A stretch of 64,000 nucleotides of DNA. Source: Pseudomonas shahriarae. GTDB taxonomy: Bacteria > Pseudomonadota > Gammaproteobacteria > Pseudomonadales > Pseudomonadaceae. The stretch spans positions 992,001 to 1,056,000 of the forward strand of contig NZ_CP077085.1 in the NCBI RefSeq assembly GCF_014268455.2, written 5' to 3'. The translations under genes were made by a program, and so were the position numbers. Shown piece by piece: positions 37,846 through 46,949 of this stretch; position 1 is the first letter of the stretch, and each line of letters opens with the position of its first letter. A model generated the notes under the pieces. That model searched no databases. It was given only the letters and a program-made list of their open reading frames with translations, and was not told where the DNA came from.

Positions 37846-39359
37846 TGTCTGTTGATACCTTGCGAGAAACCTTTCATATAAACCGGGTTGCTCCAGACAA
37901 GATCCAGGATTTTCTGACGGCACAAACATATCGCCCAGGAATCACGGAGGCTAAAGAAAAGATAAAATCACTACCCTGGGTATTCCTGCAAAGCGTTTGT
38001 AAACGACCAATCAGACAAGGTAAATCACCTTCCTACGCGGAAGATGCGGGACTACTTTGCATTAAGCCGAAGAACACCAATGAGATGATCGTTTCATTGG
38101 AGGAACTGAGTTACATCAAACAGGCGAGCAAAGACGAAGTCGCCGGACAACGGCTACAAATGGGCGATATTGTTATCACCCGATCTGGCTCAGGAACAAT
38201 TGGCCGTGCCTCAATTTTCCTGTCCGAAAAAGAGGTTTACACCAACGACCATTTGTTCATTGTCCGAACGGATGCCGTCGATAGTCATTACACTTGCGCG
38301 TTCCTCAATACCTATTGGGGGCATCGCCTTCTCGAGGCAGGCGTTTCAGGATCGACGGGGCAGCTCAATCTATCGAATGAGCACATCAAAGGTATTACGT
38401 TATACACGCCAGCTGAGCTTGCACAAAAATACATCGGGGACAAAATCCGCCAAGCGGAGCGGCTTCGGGCTTGGGCGAAGGCGCTTGAGGCGAAGTTTGA
38501 ATTAAACCTTAAGAAGGCGGTGTCAGAGGCTTTTGAGAATAAGGGGGCAGGCAAGAAGTACTCTAGAGCGCCGGTTGCCGATATTTCCTATACGCTCAAT
38601 CCAGGAGCCTTCGACGAGGAACGCCTACGGGTTCAGCATTACCTTTTGGGTCTTGGCGGGAAGCGCTTTAGCAAACTGGCGGACATTTCTGGCCCAACAT
38701 CAAGTAGTTATAAACCAGATGCGACCTACATCGGACTGGACGCAATATCATCTGCTACCTGTCAGCTCAAACCATCAACGGTGGAAAAGGCTGAAATATC
38801 GGGTACCTGCCGTTTATTGGGTGAGGGACCTGTAATTTCCAAATTACGTCCATATTTGAACAAGATTTCCTACATTCCTAAGCGCTTCGTAGGGGCTGTT
38901 GGCTCTACGGAGCTTTTATGTATTACGCCACGAGACCACTATTCGGGATGGTATCTCTACGGCGTATTAAAATCAGAGCTAGCCTTAAAGCAGCTTCGCC
39001 CATTGGCAACCGGGGCAACACATCCCCGTATTGATCAGTACGACGTGTATGACTTGGTTGTGCCCGTCTTAGACGAGCAAGAAACTCTTGGGCAAGCGCT
39101 CGAAATAGCCCAATCAGCCTATTTCTTAGCTAGTGAACTTACAGTTGCCGCCAAACTTCTCGTCGAAGCCCTGATCGAAGGCCAACTCACCGAAGCTGAA
39201 TTGCTCACCGCCGAAAAGGCACTGCAAGCGGGCAACGACCGACTGGATCGCTTTATTCTGAGCCGATTGAATACTAATGGTATCGATGGCCAAGGGTCTA
39301 CACTGTTTAACGATCTGGACGAGCTGTACTGCTTGCTCGTGCAAGCTGAGGGGGATTGA
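37845..39359 (+). CDS. Type I-like specificity subunit (HsdS family)
   Basis: 504 residues. Two target-recognition domains are visible as repeats: a first with RLQMGDIVITRSGSGTIGRA then FIVRTDAVDS and a second with EGPVISKLRPYLNKISYIP then GSTELLCITPRD. Each is followed by a helical spacer (EKYIGDKIRQAERLRAWAKALEAKF-like and EQETLGQALEIAQSAYFLA). This two-TRD plan predicts a bipartite recognition sequence. ATG at 37845 overlaps the M stop; a GTG three bases earlier is also possible. With M it should form a modification complex. The region is more AT-rich than the neighbours. Confidence 0.88.
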   Translation: MSVDTLRETFHINRVAPDKIQDFLTAQTYRPGITEAKEKIKSLPWVFLQSVCKRPIRQGKSPSYAEDAGLLCIKPKNTNEMIVSLEELSYIKQASKDEVAGQRLQMGDIVITRSGSGTIGRASIFLSEKEVYTNDHLFIVRTDAVDSHYTCAFLNTYWGHRLLEAGVSGSTGQLNLSNEHIKGITLYTPAELAQKYIGDKIRQAERLRAWAKALEAKFELNLKKAVSEAFENKGAGKKYSRAPVADISYTLNPGAFDEERLRVQHYLLGLGGKRFSKLADISGPTSSSYKPDATYIGLDAISSATCQLKPSTVEKAEISGTCRLLGEGPVISKLRPYLNKISYIPKRFVGAVGSTELLCITPRDHYSGWYLYGVLKSELALKQLRPLATGATHPRIDQYDVYDLVVPVLDEQETLGQALEIAQSAYFLASELTVAAKLLVEALIEGQLTEAELLTAEKALQAGNDRLDRFILSRLNTNGIDGQGSTLFNDLDELYCLLVQAEGD

Positions 39360-40696
39360 TGGCAAGCCCCCATGCCAGGTTAGTTGCCTTGATCCCACGT
39401 TTGCGAGCCTTGCTCACGACAGGCTTCATGGCTGCCGTTGCCAATGAGCGTGACGACTCGGCGCTGTTGAGCAACCTGGCCCATCCGCTAGCGGCGGAAG
39501 ACGCTGGCGACCAAAGCAATGGAAAGGGGATGCAGGGTCGTCTAGGGACCAGCGCAGGTTGGATCATCAGCCGGCGCCTACTGGCCGTGCGCCCTGCCTT
39601 GGCGTCTGACGCTGAGCTGCTCTGTGCCTTGTTGGCGCAGCACATCGAGCTGCGCCATGCGTGGTTGGTGATTGCCGCTGCACGCTGTAAAGAGGCGGGG
39701 CAGATGGCTAGTCAATCGGCAGCTCAGGGCAACAACACTGCACCGCTGGTCGAGTTGATATCCGGCCTGGGGCCAGCCGCTACTTGGGTGGAAGCGGCCT
39801 TGGAAAGCGCGCTACTCACTGCCAGCCCCTACGCTGCGATTGAGCGGGAATTGCTGGGCGTGGGCTTTGAGCAGGCGGCTGCAACGCCGGCACTGGTGCG
39901 GACTCTGGCTGTCGCCGCTCAGTTGGCTGCGTTCCAGGATGCGCTCCCTCCCTTGCCCAAGGTGGATGCCAGTGGCGTCGATGCGCAGCAGAACTGGGTC
40001 AAGGGAAGGCTGTTGGCTTTGCCCTTTGTGCTTGAGGCTACCACGCACGATCAAAAACCTGAAACCGCAACCACAAAGGCCGCCGAGCAAGTGCTTTTGG
40101 CGGGTGGCATTTCGCGCGTCATCATCGAAGGCCAGACCGTGATGCGCTGGGTGTTAGCCCAGCCCTGGGCGCTGCTGCTGGCCATGCTCGCCTTTGCGCA
40201 GGATGCCTGGCGGGCTGAGAGCCGTGGTGGTTTGCTGCTGGAACTACCAGCAGGCCAGAACGCATTTGCTCCCGCTGAAATTGCCGTCACGGTGATTGGC
40301 ACTGAGGGCGACGAGGTGCGCTGTGGCACACTGGCCGACCTGCTGCTGGGCATGCTGGCAAGGTTGGGAGTTGCGTGCTTTCCGCAGCAGTCCACAGCAG
40401 CAGAGTTGAATGCGCAACTTTCGCCGCTGGTGGGTTTGTTGCTCAGGTACGCGATCTGGCGTTATCAGGATGGGGCCAGTAGCCAATTGGGCCAGTACCA
40501 GATTCATCCGCAGTTCTCTGATCAGTGCTATAGCCTGCCCGCGAGCCGTGTGTTCAATCGTACCGGCAAGTTGCTATGGCAGGCCGCACGCCTGGCTGCC
40601 GAGGCACTGTATCAGGAGCACAAACAGGTCTATCAACACCGTTCCGTCCGCGAACCGGAGGCGGCGTACTTGGTTCAGGGGGAACCTATTGCATGA
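39359..40696 (+). CDS. Unknown defence-operon protein
   Basis: 445 residues, no recognised family. It is rich in Ala and Leu and probably largely helical (long runs such as LLAVRPALASDAELLCALLA and PALVRTLAVAAQLAAFQDA); no signal peptide is clear and no catalytic motif is seen. The ATG overlaps the S stop (TGATG) and its own stop overlaps the ATPase start (ATGA), so it is translationally coupled to both and is a dedicated member of the operon. Confidence 0.75.
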   Translation: MASPHARLVALIPRLRALLTTGFMAAVANERDDSALLSNLAHPLAAEDAGDQSNGKGMQGRLGTSAGWIISRRLLAVRPALASDAELLCALLAQHIELRHAWLVIAAARCKEAGQMASQSAAQGNNTAPLVELISGLGPAATWVEAALESALLTASPYAAIERELLGVGFEQAAATPALVRTLAVAAQLAAFQDALPPLPKVDASGVDAQQNWVKGRLLALPFVLEATTHDQKPETATTKAAEQVLLAGGISRVIIEGQTVMRWVLAQPWALLLAMLAFAQDAWRAESRGGLLLELPAGQNAFAPAEIAVTVIGTEGDEVRCGTLADLLLGMLARLGVACFPQQSTAAELNAQLSPLVGLLLRYAIWRYQDGASSQLGQYQIHPQFSDQCYSLPASRVFNRTGKLLWQAARLAAEALYQEHKQVYQHRSVREPEAAYLVQGEPIA

Positions 40697-43600
40697 ATAA
40701 AAACGATCAGCTTACCGCCGCCGATATTGTCGACCTGGCCCGTCTCCATAGCTGGGCAGCCACCGGTGTTTCCGATTATCCGCCGCGTGATCCCTTGGTT
40801 GGCCAGAGTCGCTTCTTCAAACGCTATCGCACCTTCATCCACACTGTGGATCAGGAGGCGGACAACTTTGCCCATGTTTTTGCGGTGGAGGCGGAATGGG
40901 GGCGCGGTAAATCGCGCCTGGGGCATGAGCTGATCGCCCAGATCAATGATTGCTCCAAAGGCTGGTTTGTGCGCGAAGACGGCGCGCAGTTGGAAGATAA
41001 AAAGCTGTTTGATCAGGCCACGCAAGATAAGTACCTGGCACTGTATATCCGCTATTCGCAAGTGGCTTCCGACTACCAGAACTCAGACAACTGGTTTGGT
41101 TTTGGGCTTTACAGGGCGCTGTTGCCGCTGGCGACCGGCAAGTTTGATGGTTCGATTCAAAGCAAGATTGCCGAGCAGGCGCTGCATCGTTTGAATCCGG
41201 CAGGCTTCGACCCGCAGCAGCTGGCGCAATGCCTGGAGTTGGATCAGGCCCATTCTGAGGAGGCACTCTACGAGGAAGAAGGCTTGGTCGTGCGCCTGGT
41301 GCAGGCTGCCTACAGCTATCTGGAAAAATTTGGCATCGGCTATGTGCTGGTAGTGCTGGACGAGCTGGAAACCGTGGCCGAGGCGGCCACCTTTGGATTG
41401 GAGCAAGACGACGCCAAGCGCCTCGATGGCCAAGCCATCCGCCTGATTGGCAAAGCCATCAAGGAGGAGGACCCGCGACGCAAGCTGCCTTGGCTGCGTT
41501 ATGTGGCTTTGTGCTCGCCCTTGCTGGGCCAGCAGTTGCGGGAGATTCAATCCGTCGCTCGCCGTTTTGAGCTGGTGGAGCTGGAGCACAACGCCTTTGC
41601 CGATGTGTCTGACTATGTGGCCCAGCTTAAGGTCGAGCGCAAGTTGGCACACGACTACCCTACAGGGCTGGTTGAAGCCGCCTATGCCATGAGCGGAGCC
41701 AACTTTGGTTGGTTCAACGTGATCATGGCCAATGTGGATGCGGTGTTGGCTCAGTACGCGGCAGTGGGTAAGCAAGTCACCGATATGGGCGTGCTGTTCG
41801 ATGCGGTGGTAGATAGCTCTGGCCGTGTCGCTGAACATGTGCTGGACAAGCACGCCATCGAGGGCATCAAGACTGGTGATCACGATCTGCGCGCCATCGC
41901 GCAGTCGTTGCTGTACGGCCAACTGCCTGTATCACTGGATGCCTCATCCGTGCGCTGCAAAGAGCTGTTGCAGCTGACCAATGAGGATGGCGAACCAGTC
42001 GCCAGCCTGTATCGCAAGATGCCTTTTGACGCGTTCCAATGCCGCCAGGCGCTGGAAGAGGCCAAGTTCAAACGAGAAAAGGACGAATGGCTGTACCCCG
42101 CTGTCGAGCAGGCACTCAGCCTCACTGCCTTGCTGCAAAACCTGCGTACCTTTGCCATCAATGAGGCCGAGAAGGATGTGCTGCTGATGCCGCTGTCGCG
42201 CGGGGAGTTCAAGCATCTATTGAGTTTGCTCTACGACCACCCTGCGGTGGAATTTGCCGCCGACGCGCTGTGGCAAAAGCTGATTGGTGGGGACCAGTTC
42301 ATTCCGAATGAAGAGGCCACGCATATTGGTCCTAGCGTGGCCATGTTGCTGCGATTGGACTTGCGCTACCGCAACCAGCAACACAATTCGATGATCTTCC
42401 GAGACCCGGCGGATGCGGCTGTGCACGAAGCCGCGGTGAAGACCTTCTTACAGGCCAGCGGCCACAACCCGGGCCTGCGCTGGACGGCACGTCTGATGGG
42501 TTTGATGCGTTTACTGGACAAGAACTGGCAGTACGCACAGACCGGCCGCTCCAACAAAGAGAATCTCTACATTCAAACTAGCCCGCGTGGGCAAGGCGCA
42601 GGTCAGCGTGGTGGCTTGTTGTATTGCGAGGGGTTGAAGCTGCACCCGGATAATCTGGCGTGGTTTGCCTGGGTGAACAACCGTGAGGAGCTTGAGCGCC
42701 TGCATCATTTGGCGGCAATGCGCCATACCGATGAAGGGCGCTTCCCGGTGATGGCTTTCACGGCTTCCACCCACTTGATGGAGCAGTACAACCGGGGCGA
42801 TGTAGAAGAAGAGCTCAAAGACGATCTATTGCTTTATTACCTGAACCCTAGCGAAGTGGACCAGTTGGAGCGCATCGGCCTGTTGGCCGAGCAGTGCAAG
42901 GGCTTGGTACTGGATGAGGCGCGACTGACCAGCAAGTTCAAGAACAAGCTCAACGCCCTGCGTGACTTTGCCTATCAAGCGATCCATCAATGGCGTGCCC
43001 GCTTGAATGAGCGCGGCTTGATTGCTTGGCCGCTCAAGCCAACCGGCAAGATCAACGCGCAAGATCGCGATCTGCTGCTGCAGTCCTGGACTTTGTTTGG
43101 GTTCAAGGAGCCGACCCTTTCTGGTCTGAATGATCTGGAAACCACGCACGGCATTGATGCCGAAGAAGTGGCATCGCTGATGCAGCGCCTGGCCTTGCCA
43201 AGCAAGCTGCTCAGCCTGGGTTTTACGAAGGATGAGCACGCAGGCTTGTTTAGCGATTTGGCCAACCCTCAGCAGGCGCAAGCCAAGTTCCCCTTCTTCT
43301 TGGCACATATAGCAAACCCTGCCAGCACACAGGAATGGACACTGGAGAAGGCCAAGCGCGACTGGTACTGGGGCTACTTGCAACATGCCAACGTAACTGC
43401 CAAGAACGTGTTCGATGACTGGATGTGGTGGTGCGGGGAGTTGCATTTGTTGCAGCTGCAAGATGCCACGGCCGCAACAGCCAAATGGGAAAGTCTGCCA
43501 CGGGCCAAGCTGGATAACGCCATCAACGAGGCGCAGAACTGGTTTAACGGCAACGGTGCTGACGGCTACAAGGCTGTGGTTGCCAAGTTGGAACGTGTTT

Positions 43601-44979
43601 TCGGCTATGACCGCATCCCTGGGCTCTTCGCACCCTTGGGCAAGTCACCCACCGGCACTGAAACGGTCGAAGCGCACGAATTGCTCAAAGCGGCCCGCTC
43701 CGCCTTTGACGCGCTGAAGCTCGGCGAAGAAGCGCTCGCTTTGCAAGGCACCGATGATTTGTCTGCTATTGCTCGCAAGATGCCCACTTTGCTTGCCGGG
43801 CGCTTTGAAGTGCTGCAGCGCGTTGCGGGTGTTAAACCGGAGCACGTGCCCGATATCACCTTGGGCAATATCAATACCCTGCGCCTCGACGATAAGAGCA
43901 AATCGCTCTATCAGCGCATCGAAAAGGCCCGGCTGTTCGCAGATTACGTGGAGAAGGCGGCATCCCAAATCAAACAAGGCATCGATCATCTGATCACCGA
44001 CATCGAAGCTGAGGCTAAGCATCTGGCTTTGTTCCCGCGTAGCTTATTCACCCTGTCGCTACAGACGGTGACCAACATTCTTGATGGGGCTTTGCAGCAA
44101 CACAACGCCAGCGGCACTGCGGCGGCAGAGGGTACTGCGAGCTCAGACACCTTGCTTCATTACCTGCGCTCACTTCAACTGGACAAGGCGGCGGATCGCC
44201 TGCGCCTGCTCGCCGAGGAAGCGGGCGTCAATATCGACAATGGAACGGCTTTGGGACTGGCCGATAACCTTGGCTGCATTGCCAGTAGCTATCGAGCGGG
44301 CAAGAAAAAATTTGTTGAGATCACCGGGTACCTCGCGGAATTGCAAACACGATGTGTAGCGGCTGCACGTGTTTTGGAGCCCATGCCAGCAGACTATGCA
44401 ACGCCAGAAAACGCCCAAGACCTTGCAACACTTGCACAAAAATTGATTTTGATTGGCGATGCGTTTGAAGACTTGGCCGAGATGGCCAAAAGTGAACGTG
44501 AGAAGTTTCGGGAGCAAGCACGCAAGGGTCAGTTCAGCACCATCCGTGATGTTCCGGATCGTTTATTGAATCCAATTCAAACTCAATTGAATGTTATTGG
44601 CGGTGCCATCACTAAGATTGAAAACACGATCCTGCTGCATCGCGAAACCTTGGTTAGTCAGACCAATGAGCGCTTCCTTCCAGTGCTGATGCCATTGTTC
44701 AGTGCTTGCAACGAAGCTGCACCAGCGGCAATTAGCCTGAGCTACGTATCTCCACTTTCCTTGCATGACCTGCATGTGACGATAGATGTGCAGCAATCGC
44801 AGTGGGAAGCCAAAGCGACTCAGTTGCTAAGCGGGACAGGCCTTGACTTCGCGGGCTGGAAAGATTTGGTGAAGGCGATAGCCGAGGGCAAAAGCCCGGT
44901 ACTGTCACAAGTCGCTCAAGAGGCTTTGGTAGCCAAGGGCATCCTGAAAATGAAGCTCTATTTCGGGGGAAATTCGTGA
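40693..44979 (+). CDS. Large P-loop ATPase (1428 aa), BrxC/PglY-like in layout
   Basis: 1428 residues. Near the N-terminus is a Walker A AEWGRGKSRLGHEL (about 67-80) and a Walker B YVLVVLDELETVAEA (about 217-231); a single ATPase domain occupies the first ~450 residues. A very long, mainly helical C-terminus follows (low content of motifs, stretches such as IEKARLFADYVEKAASQIKQ). Size, N-terminal P-loop and placement after a modification gene resemble BREX BrxC/PglY, but this is a layout analogy, not a proven homology. It starts with ATGA overlap and overlaps the next gene by four bases. Probably the motor or scaffold of the system. Confidence 0.85.
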   Translation: MNKNDQLTAADIVDLARLHSWAATGVSDYPPRDPLVGQSRFFKRYRTFIHTVDQEADNFAHVFAVEAEWGRGKSRLGHELIAQINDCSKGWFVREDGAQLEDKKLFDQATQDKYLALYIRYSQVASDYQNSDNWFGFGLYRALLPLATGKFDGSIQSKIAEQALHRLNPAGFDPQQLAQCLELDQAHSEEALYEEEGLVVRLVQAAYSYLEKFGIGYVLVVLDELETVAEAATFGLEQDDAKRLDGQAIRLIGKAIKEEDPRRKLPWLRYVALCSPLLGQQLREIQSVARRFELVELEHNAFADVSDYVAQLKVERKLAHDYPTGLVEAAYAMSGANFGWFNVIMANVDAVLAQYAAVGKQVTDMGVLFDAVVDSSGRVAEHVLDKHAIEGIKTGDHDLRAIAQSLLYGQLPVSLDASSVRCKELLQLTNEDGEPVASLYRKMPFDAFQCRQALEEAKFKREKDEWLYPAVEQALSLTALLQNLRTFAINEAEKDVLLMPLSRGEFKHLLSLLYDHPAVEFAADALWQKLIGGDQFIPNEEATHIGPSVAMLLRLDLRYRNQQHNSMIFRDPADAAVHEAAVKTFLQASGHNPGLRWTARLMGLMRLLDKNWQYAQTGRSNKENLYIQTSPRGQGAGQRGGLLYCEGLKLHPDNLAWFAWVNNREELERLHHLAAMRHTDEGRFPVMAFTASTHLMEQYNRGDVEEELKDDLLLYYLNPSEVDQLERIGLLAEQCKGLVLDEARLTSKFKNKLNALRDFAYQAIHQWRARLNERGLIAWPLKPTGKINAQDRDLLLQSWTLFGFKEPTLSGLNDLETTHGIDAEEVASLMQRLALPSKLLSLGFTKDEHAGLFSDLANPQQAQAKFPFFLAHIANPASTQEWTLEKAKRDWYWGYLQHANVTAKNVFDDWMWWCGELHLLQLQDATAATAKWESLPRAKLDNAINEAQNWFNGNGADGYKAVVAKLERVFGYDRIPGLFAPLGKSPTGTETVEAHELLKAARSAFDALKLGEEALALQGTDDLSAIARKMPTLLAGRFEVLQRVAGVKPEHVPDITLGNINTLRLDDKSKSLYQRIEKARLFADYVEKAASQIKQGIDHLITDIEAEAKHLALFPRSLFTLSLQTVTNILDGALQQHNASGTAAAEGTASSDTLLHYLRSLQLDKAADRLRLLAEEAGVNIDNGTALGLADNLGCIASSYRAGKKKFVEITGYLAELQTRCVAAARVLEPMPADYATPENAQDLATLAQKLILIGDAFEDLAEMAKSEREKFREQARKGQFSTIRDVPDRLLNPIQTQLNVIGGAITKIENTILLHRETLVSQTNERFLPVLMPLFSACNEAAPAAISLSYVSPLSLHDLHVTIDVQQSQWEAKATQLLSGTGLDFAGWKDLVKAIAEGKSPVLSQVAQEALVAKGILKMKLYFGGNS

Positions 44980-45803
44980 AGCTTTATTTGACTCCGGAAT
45001 TGCAGGCACACCGCAGAGGGCGTTTCTTGGCCAGCTTGCTGGGAATCTCCCAGTCGTCTCAGCTTGGCTTACCGAAGACCGGTTTTGTGTTGATGACAGG
45101 CGAAGCTTTGCAAGCATCAAGAGAGACTCAGGAGGAGTGTGCTGCCTGGGTACGCCAACCCGGTTGTTCGTTGCTGCTGCTCCCGCCATACAAGGAAGGG
45201 AGTATTTTTCATTTTCTGGACTGGGTGGTTGAGTTGGCACGGTCCAATTCACTAGCGGCCAAACAGGCATCGCTTACGAGCATGCTAGAGGGCGAGGTGG
45301 CGTTCAATCTGCGCGGGATAGATGGCGCTTTTACAGGGGAGATGACGCCGGGGGAGCTGACCGGTCATACACGCTATTGGAAGGCGCATTCAAATAGCGG
45401 CCTGATCGCTGCCACAACGCTACCGCTTTGGTCCATCAGTTTGTTGGATCAGGCGTCGTTGGTTCATGACTTTCTGGCCAATATTGAGCGGCATTGTGGG
45501 CTGCCCTCTGTTAGTGCCGAAGAAATAAAGCCCCAAGGAACTGATGCGATACCCCCGGAGGATGTCACCGTGTTGGTATGCTGCTACGGATTCAATGTCG
45601 CGACAGCCGAGGGCGTGCTAAGCAGGTTGAAGGCATATGCCGTGCCGCTGTTGAACTTGGCCAGCTTCGATTTTCCGGAAAGCATGGTTCGCCTTAAAAA
45701 TGCCGGGCTGATCAATGACCATGGATTAACTGAGCAGGGATTGGTCTATCTGATGGGGTGTAGATACTGGGCATTTGCCGAAAGCTTGAGAAATGAGGCC
45801 TAG
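44976..45803 (+). CDS. Unknown operon protein with winged-helix-like C-terminus
   Basis: 275 residues beginning with GTG at 44976, which overlaps the ATPase stop. The start LYLTPELQAHRRGRFLASLL and the middle show no known motif. The last 50 residues (MVRLKNAGLINDHGLTEQGL) have the spacing of a winged helix (Leu-x-x-Ala-Gly-Leu-Ile, then Leu-Thr-x-x-Gly). It could be a nucleic-acid-binding or adaptor subunit for the ATPase. Function unknown. Confidence 0.7.
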   Translation: MKLYLTPELQAHRRGRFLASLLGISQSSQLGLPKTGFVLMTGEALQASRETQEECAAWVRQPGCSLLLLPPYKEGSIFHFLDWVVELARSNSLAAKQASLTSMLEGEVAFNLRGIDGAFTGEMTPGELTGHTRYWKAHSNSGLIAATTLPLWSISLLDQASLVHDFLANIERHCGLPSVSAEEIKPQGTDAIPPEDVTVLVCCYGFNVATAEGVLSRLKAYAVPLLNLASFDFPESMVRLKNAGLINDHGLTEQGLVYLMGCRYWAFAESLRNEA

Positions 45804-45806
45804 CCA

Positions 45807-46949
45807 ATGAAAGCAAAAACTCTTGCGCAAGCATTGGCTATTGATAGTCAGCTGGGATTGCCGGGCAGTGCTGGGCGTTTGCTCAAACAGATTCGTGATA
45901 TTGAACATGTGGCTCCCATGTTTCGGGATGCCGGCTTAATTAAGGGGGTCAAGCGGCCAGCTGTCGTCAACCTCACAGTTTCAGGCATTGCGAGTCACTC
46001 ATGCATTCACCGTGCTCTGGGGGGATTTATCTACGCATCCGCAGCTGTGCGGACAGATCTCACCATCCAGGACAATAAGGTCGGCACAGCTGGGTCCGAT
46101 TCAGTATCAGAGTTAGACGACATAGATTTCGAAGCTCAGAGAAAGCGCTTGGACTTGGTGGAGATGAGGCACTGCTATGCCCTTGTCGAGCGACTGTTAA
46201 AACAGGGTGGTTTTGCCAACTTGATTTTGATCGACACCCCGTTGTTCATTGACCGGGAAATGGTGCCTCTGAAGCGGAATGCACGGCACTGGGCCGAGTT
46301 TGAAAAGACCAGAGATGTAATTGAACAATTTTGGCAGAAAAACCGGAAAGCTTTATTTCCATGGAATCCGGAAGGTCCTGTGCTCGTTAGCATTCTGGCT
46401 GAGCGATTCTCTGCCATTGTCAGTATCGCTCGTCAGGACTTACGAACTGAAGACGGCCGCAAGCACATTTTGATCAACGATGGTTTTGCACCGGAATCGG
46501 CCGCCATGCTCGAAGGCCTAGAGGCTCGACTGAGCGGCATTGGTGATACGCGTTTTATTAATGGAATATTGGGCAACTTCACCCGAACTATTGCTTTTCG
46601 GATGACTGAAAATCGCTCTCGGATGGAACCTGCTAGTGAAGTAAGCCAAGGCGTTATCGGCTTTCACTTCCGCAGTGCGCGTGCAAGTCAAATAAAGATG
46701 GCTCAATTGGCCGGCGAAGAGTCGGACTGGGATTCCGCCTTGTTAGATACTGTGGCATCTCGGCTGATGATTTTGGACATGCAAAGTCAGAAAAAAGCCA
46801 TGCCACTACCGCAGCTACTCAGTCGGCAGCAACTCAATATTCTCGAAAAGTTCTCTGCCTACTACCGGCAGGGGCTAAATGAAGCATTGCGGAGTAACGA
46901 CGTGGAAAGCACGTGGTTATCCGGTCTCGATGAGGGGTTTGAATCATGA
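45807..46949 (+). CDS. Unknown protein, possible NurA-like partner of the HerA ATPase
   Basis: 380 residues, placed directly before the HerA-family gene, which it overlaps as ATGA. HerA ATPases commonly pair with NurA-type nucleases, and this protein has a NurA-like size and spread of acidic residues (ANLILIDTPLFIDREMVPLK, SVSELDDIDFEAQRKRLDLV). No convincing NurA catalytic block can be pointed out, so the call is by context. It starts four bases after the previous stop. Confidence 0.5.
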   Translation: MKAKTLAQALAIDSQLGLPGSAGRLLKQIRDIEHVAPMFRDAGLIKGVKRPAVVNLTVSGIASHSCIHRALGGFIYASAAVRTDLTIQDNKVGTAGSDSVSELDDIDFEAQRKRLDLVEMRHCYALVERLLKQGGFANLILIDTPLFIDREMVPLKRNARHWAEFEKTRDVIEQFWQKNRKALFPWNPEGPVLVSILAERFSAIVSIARQDLRTEDGRKHILINDGFAPESAAMLEGLEARLSGIGDTRFINGILGNFTRTIAFRMTENRSRMEPASEVSQGVIGFHFRSARASQIKMAQLAGEESDWDSALLDTVASRLMILDMQSQKKAMPLPQLLSRQQLNILEKFSAYYRQGLNEALRSNDVESTWLSGLDEGFES

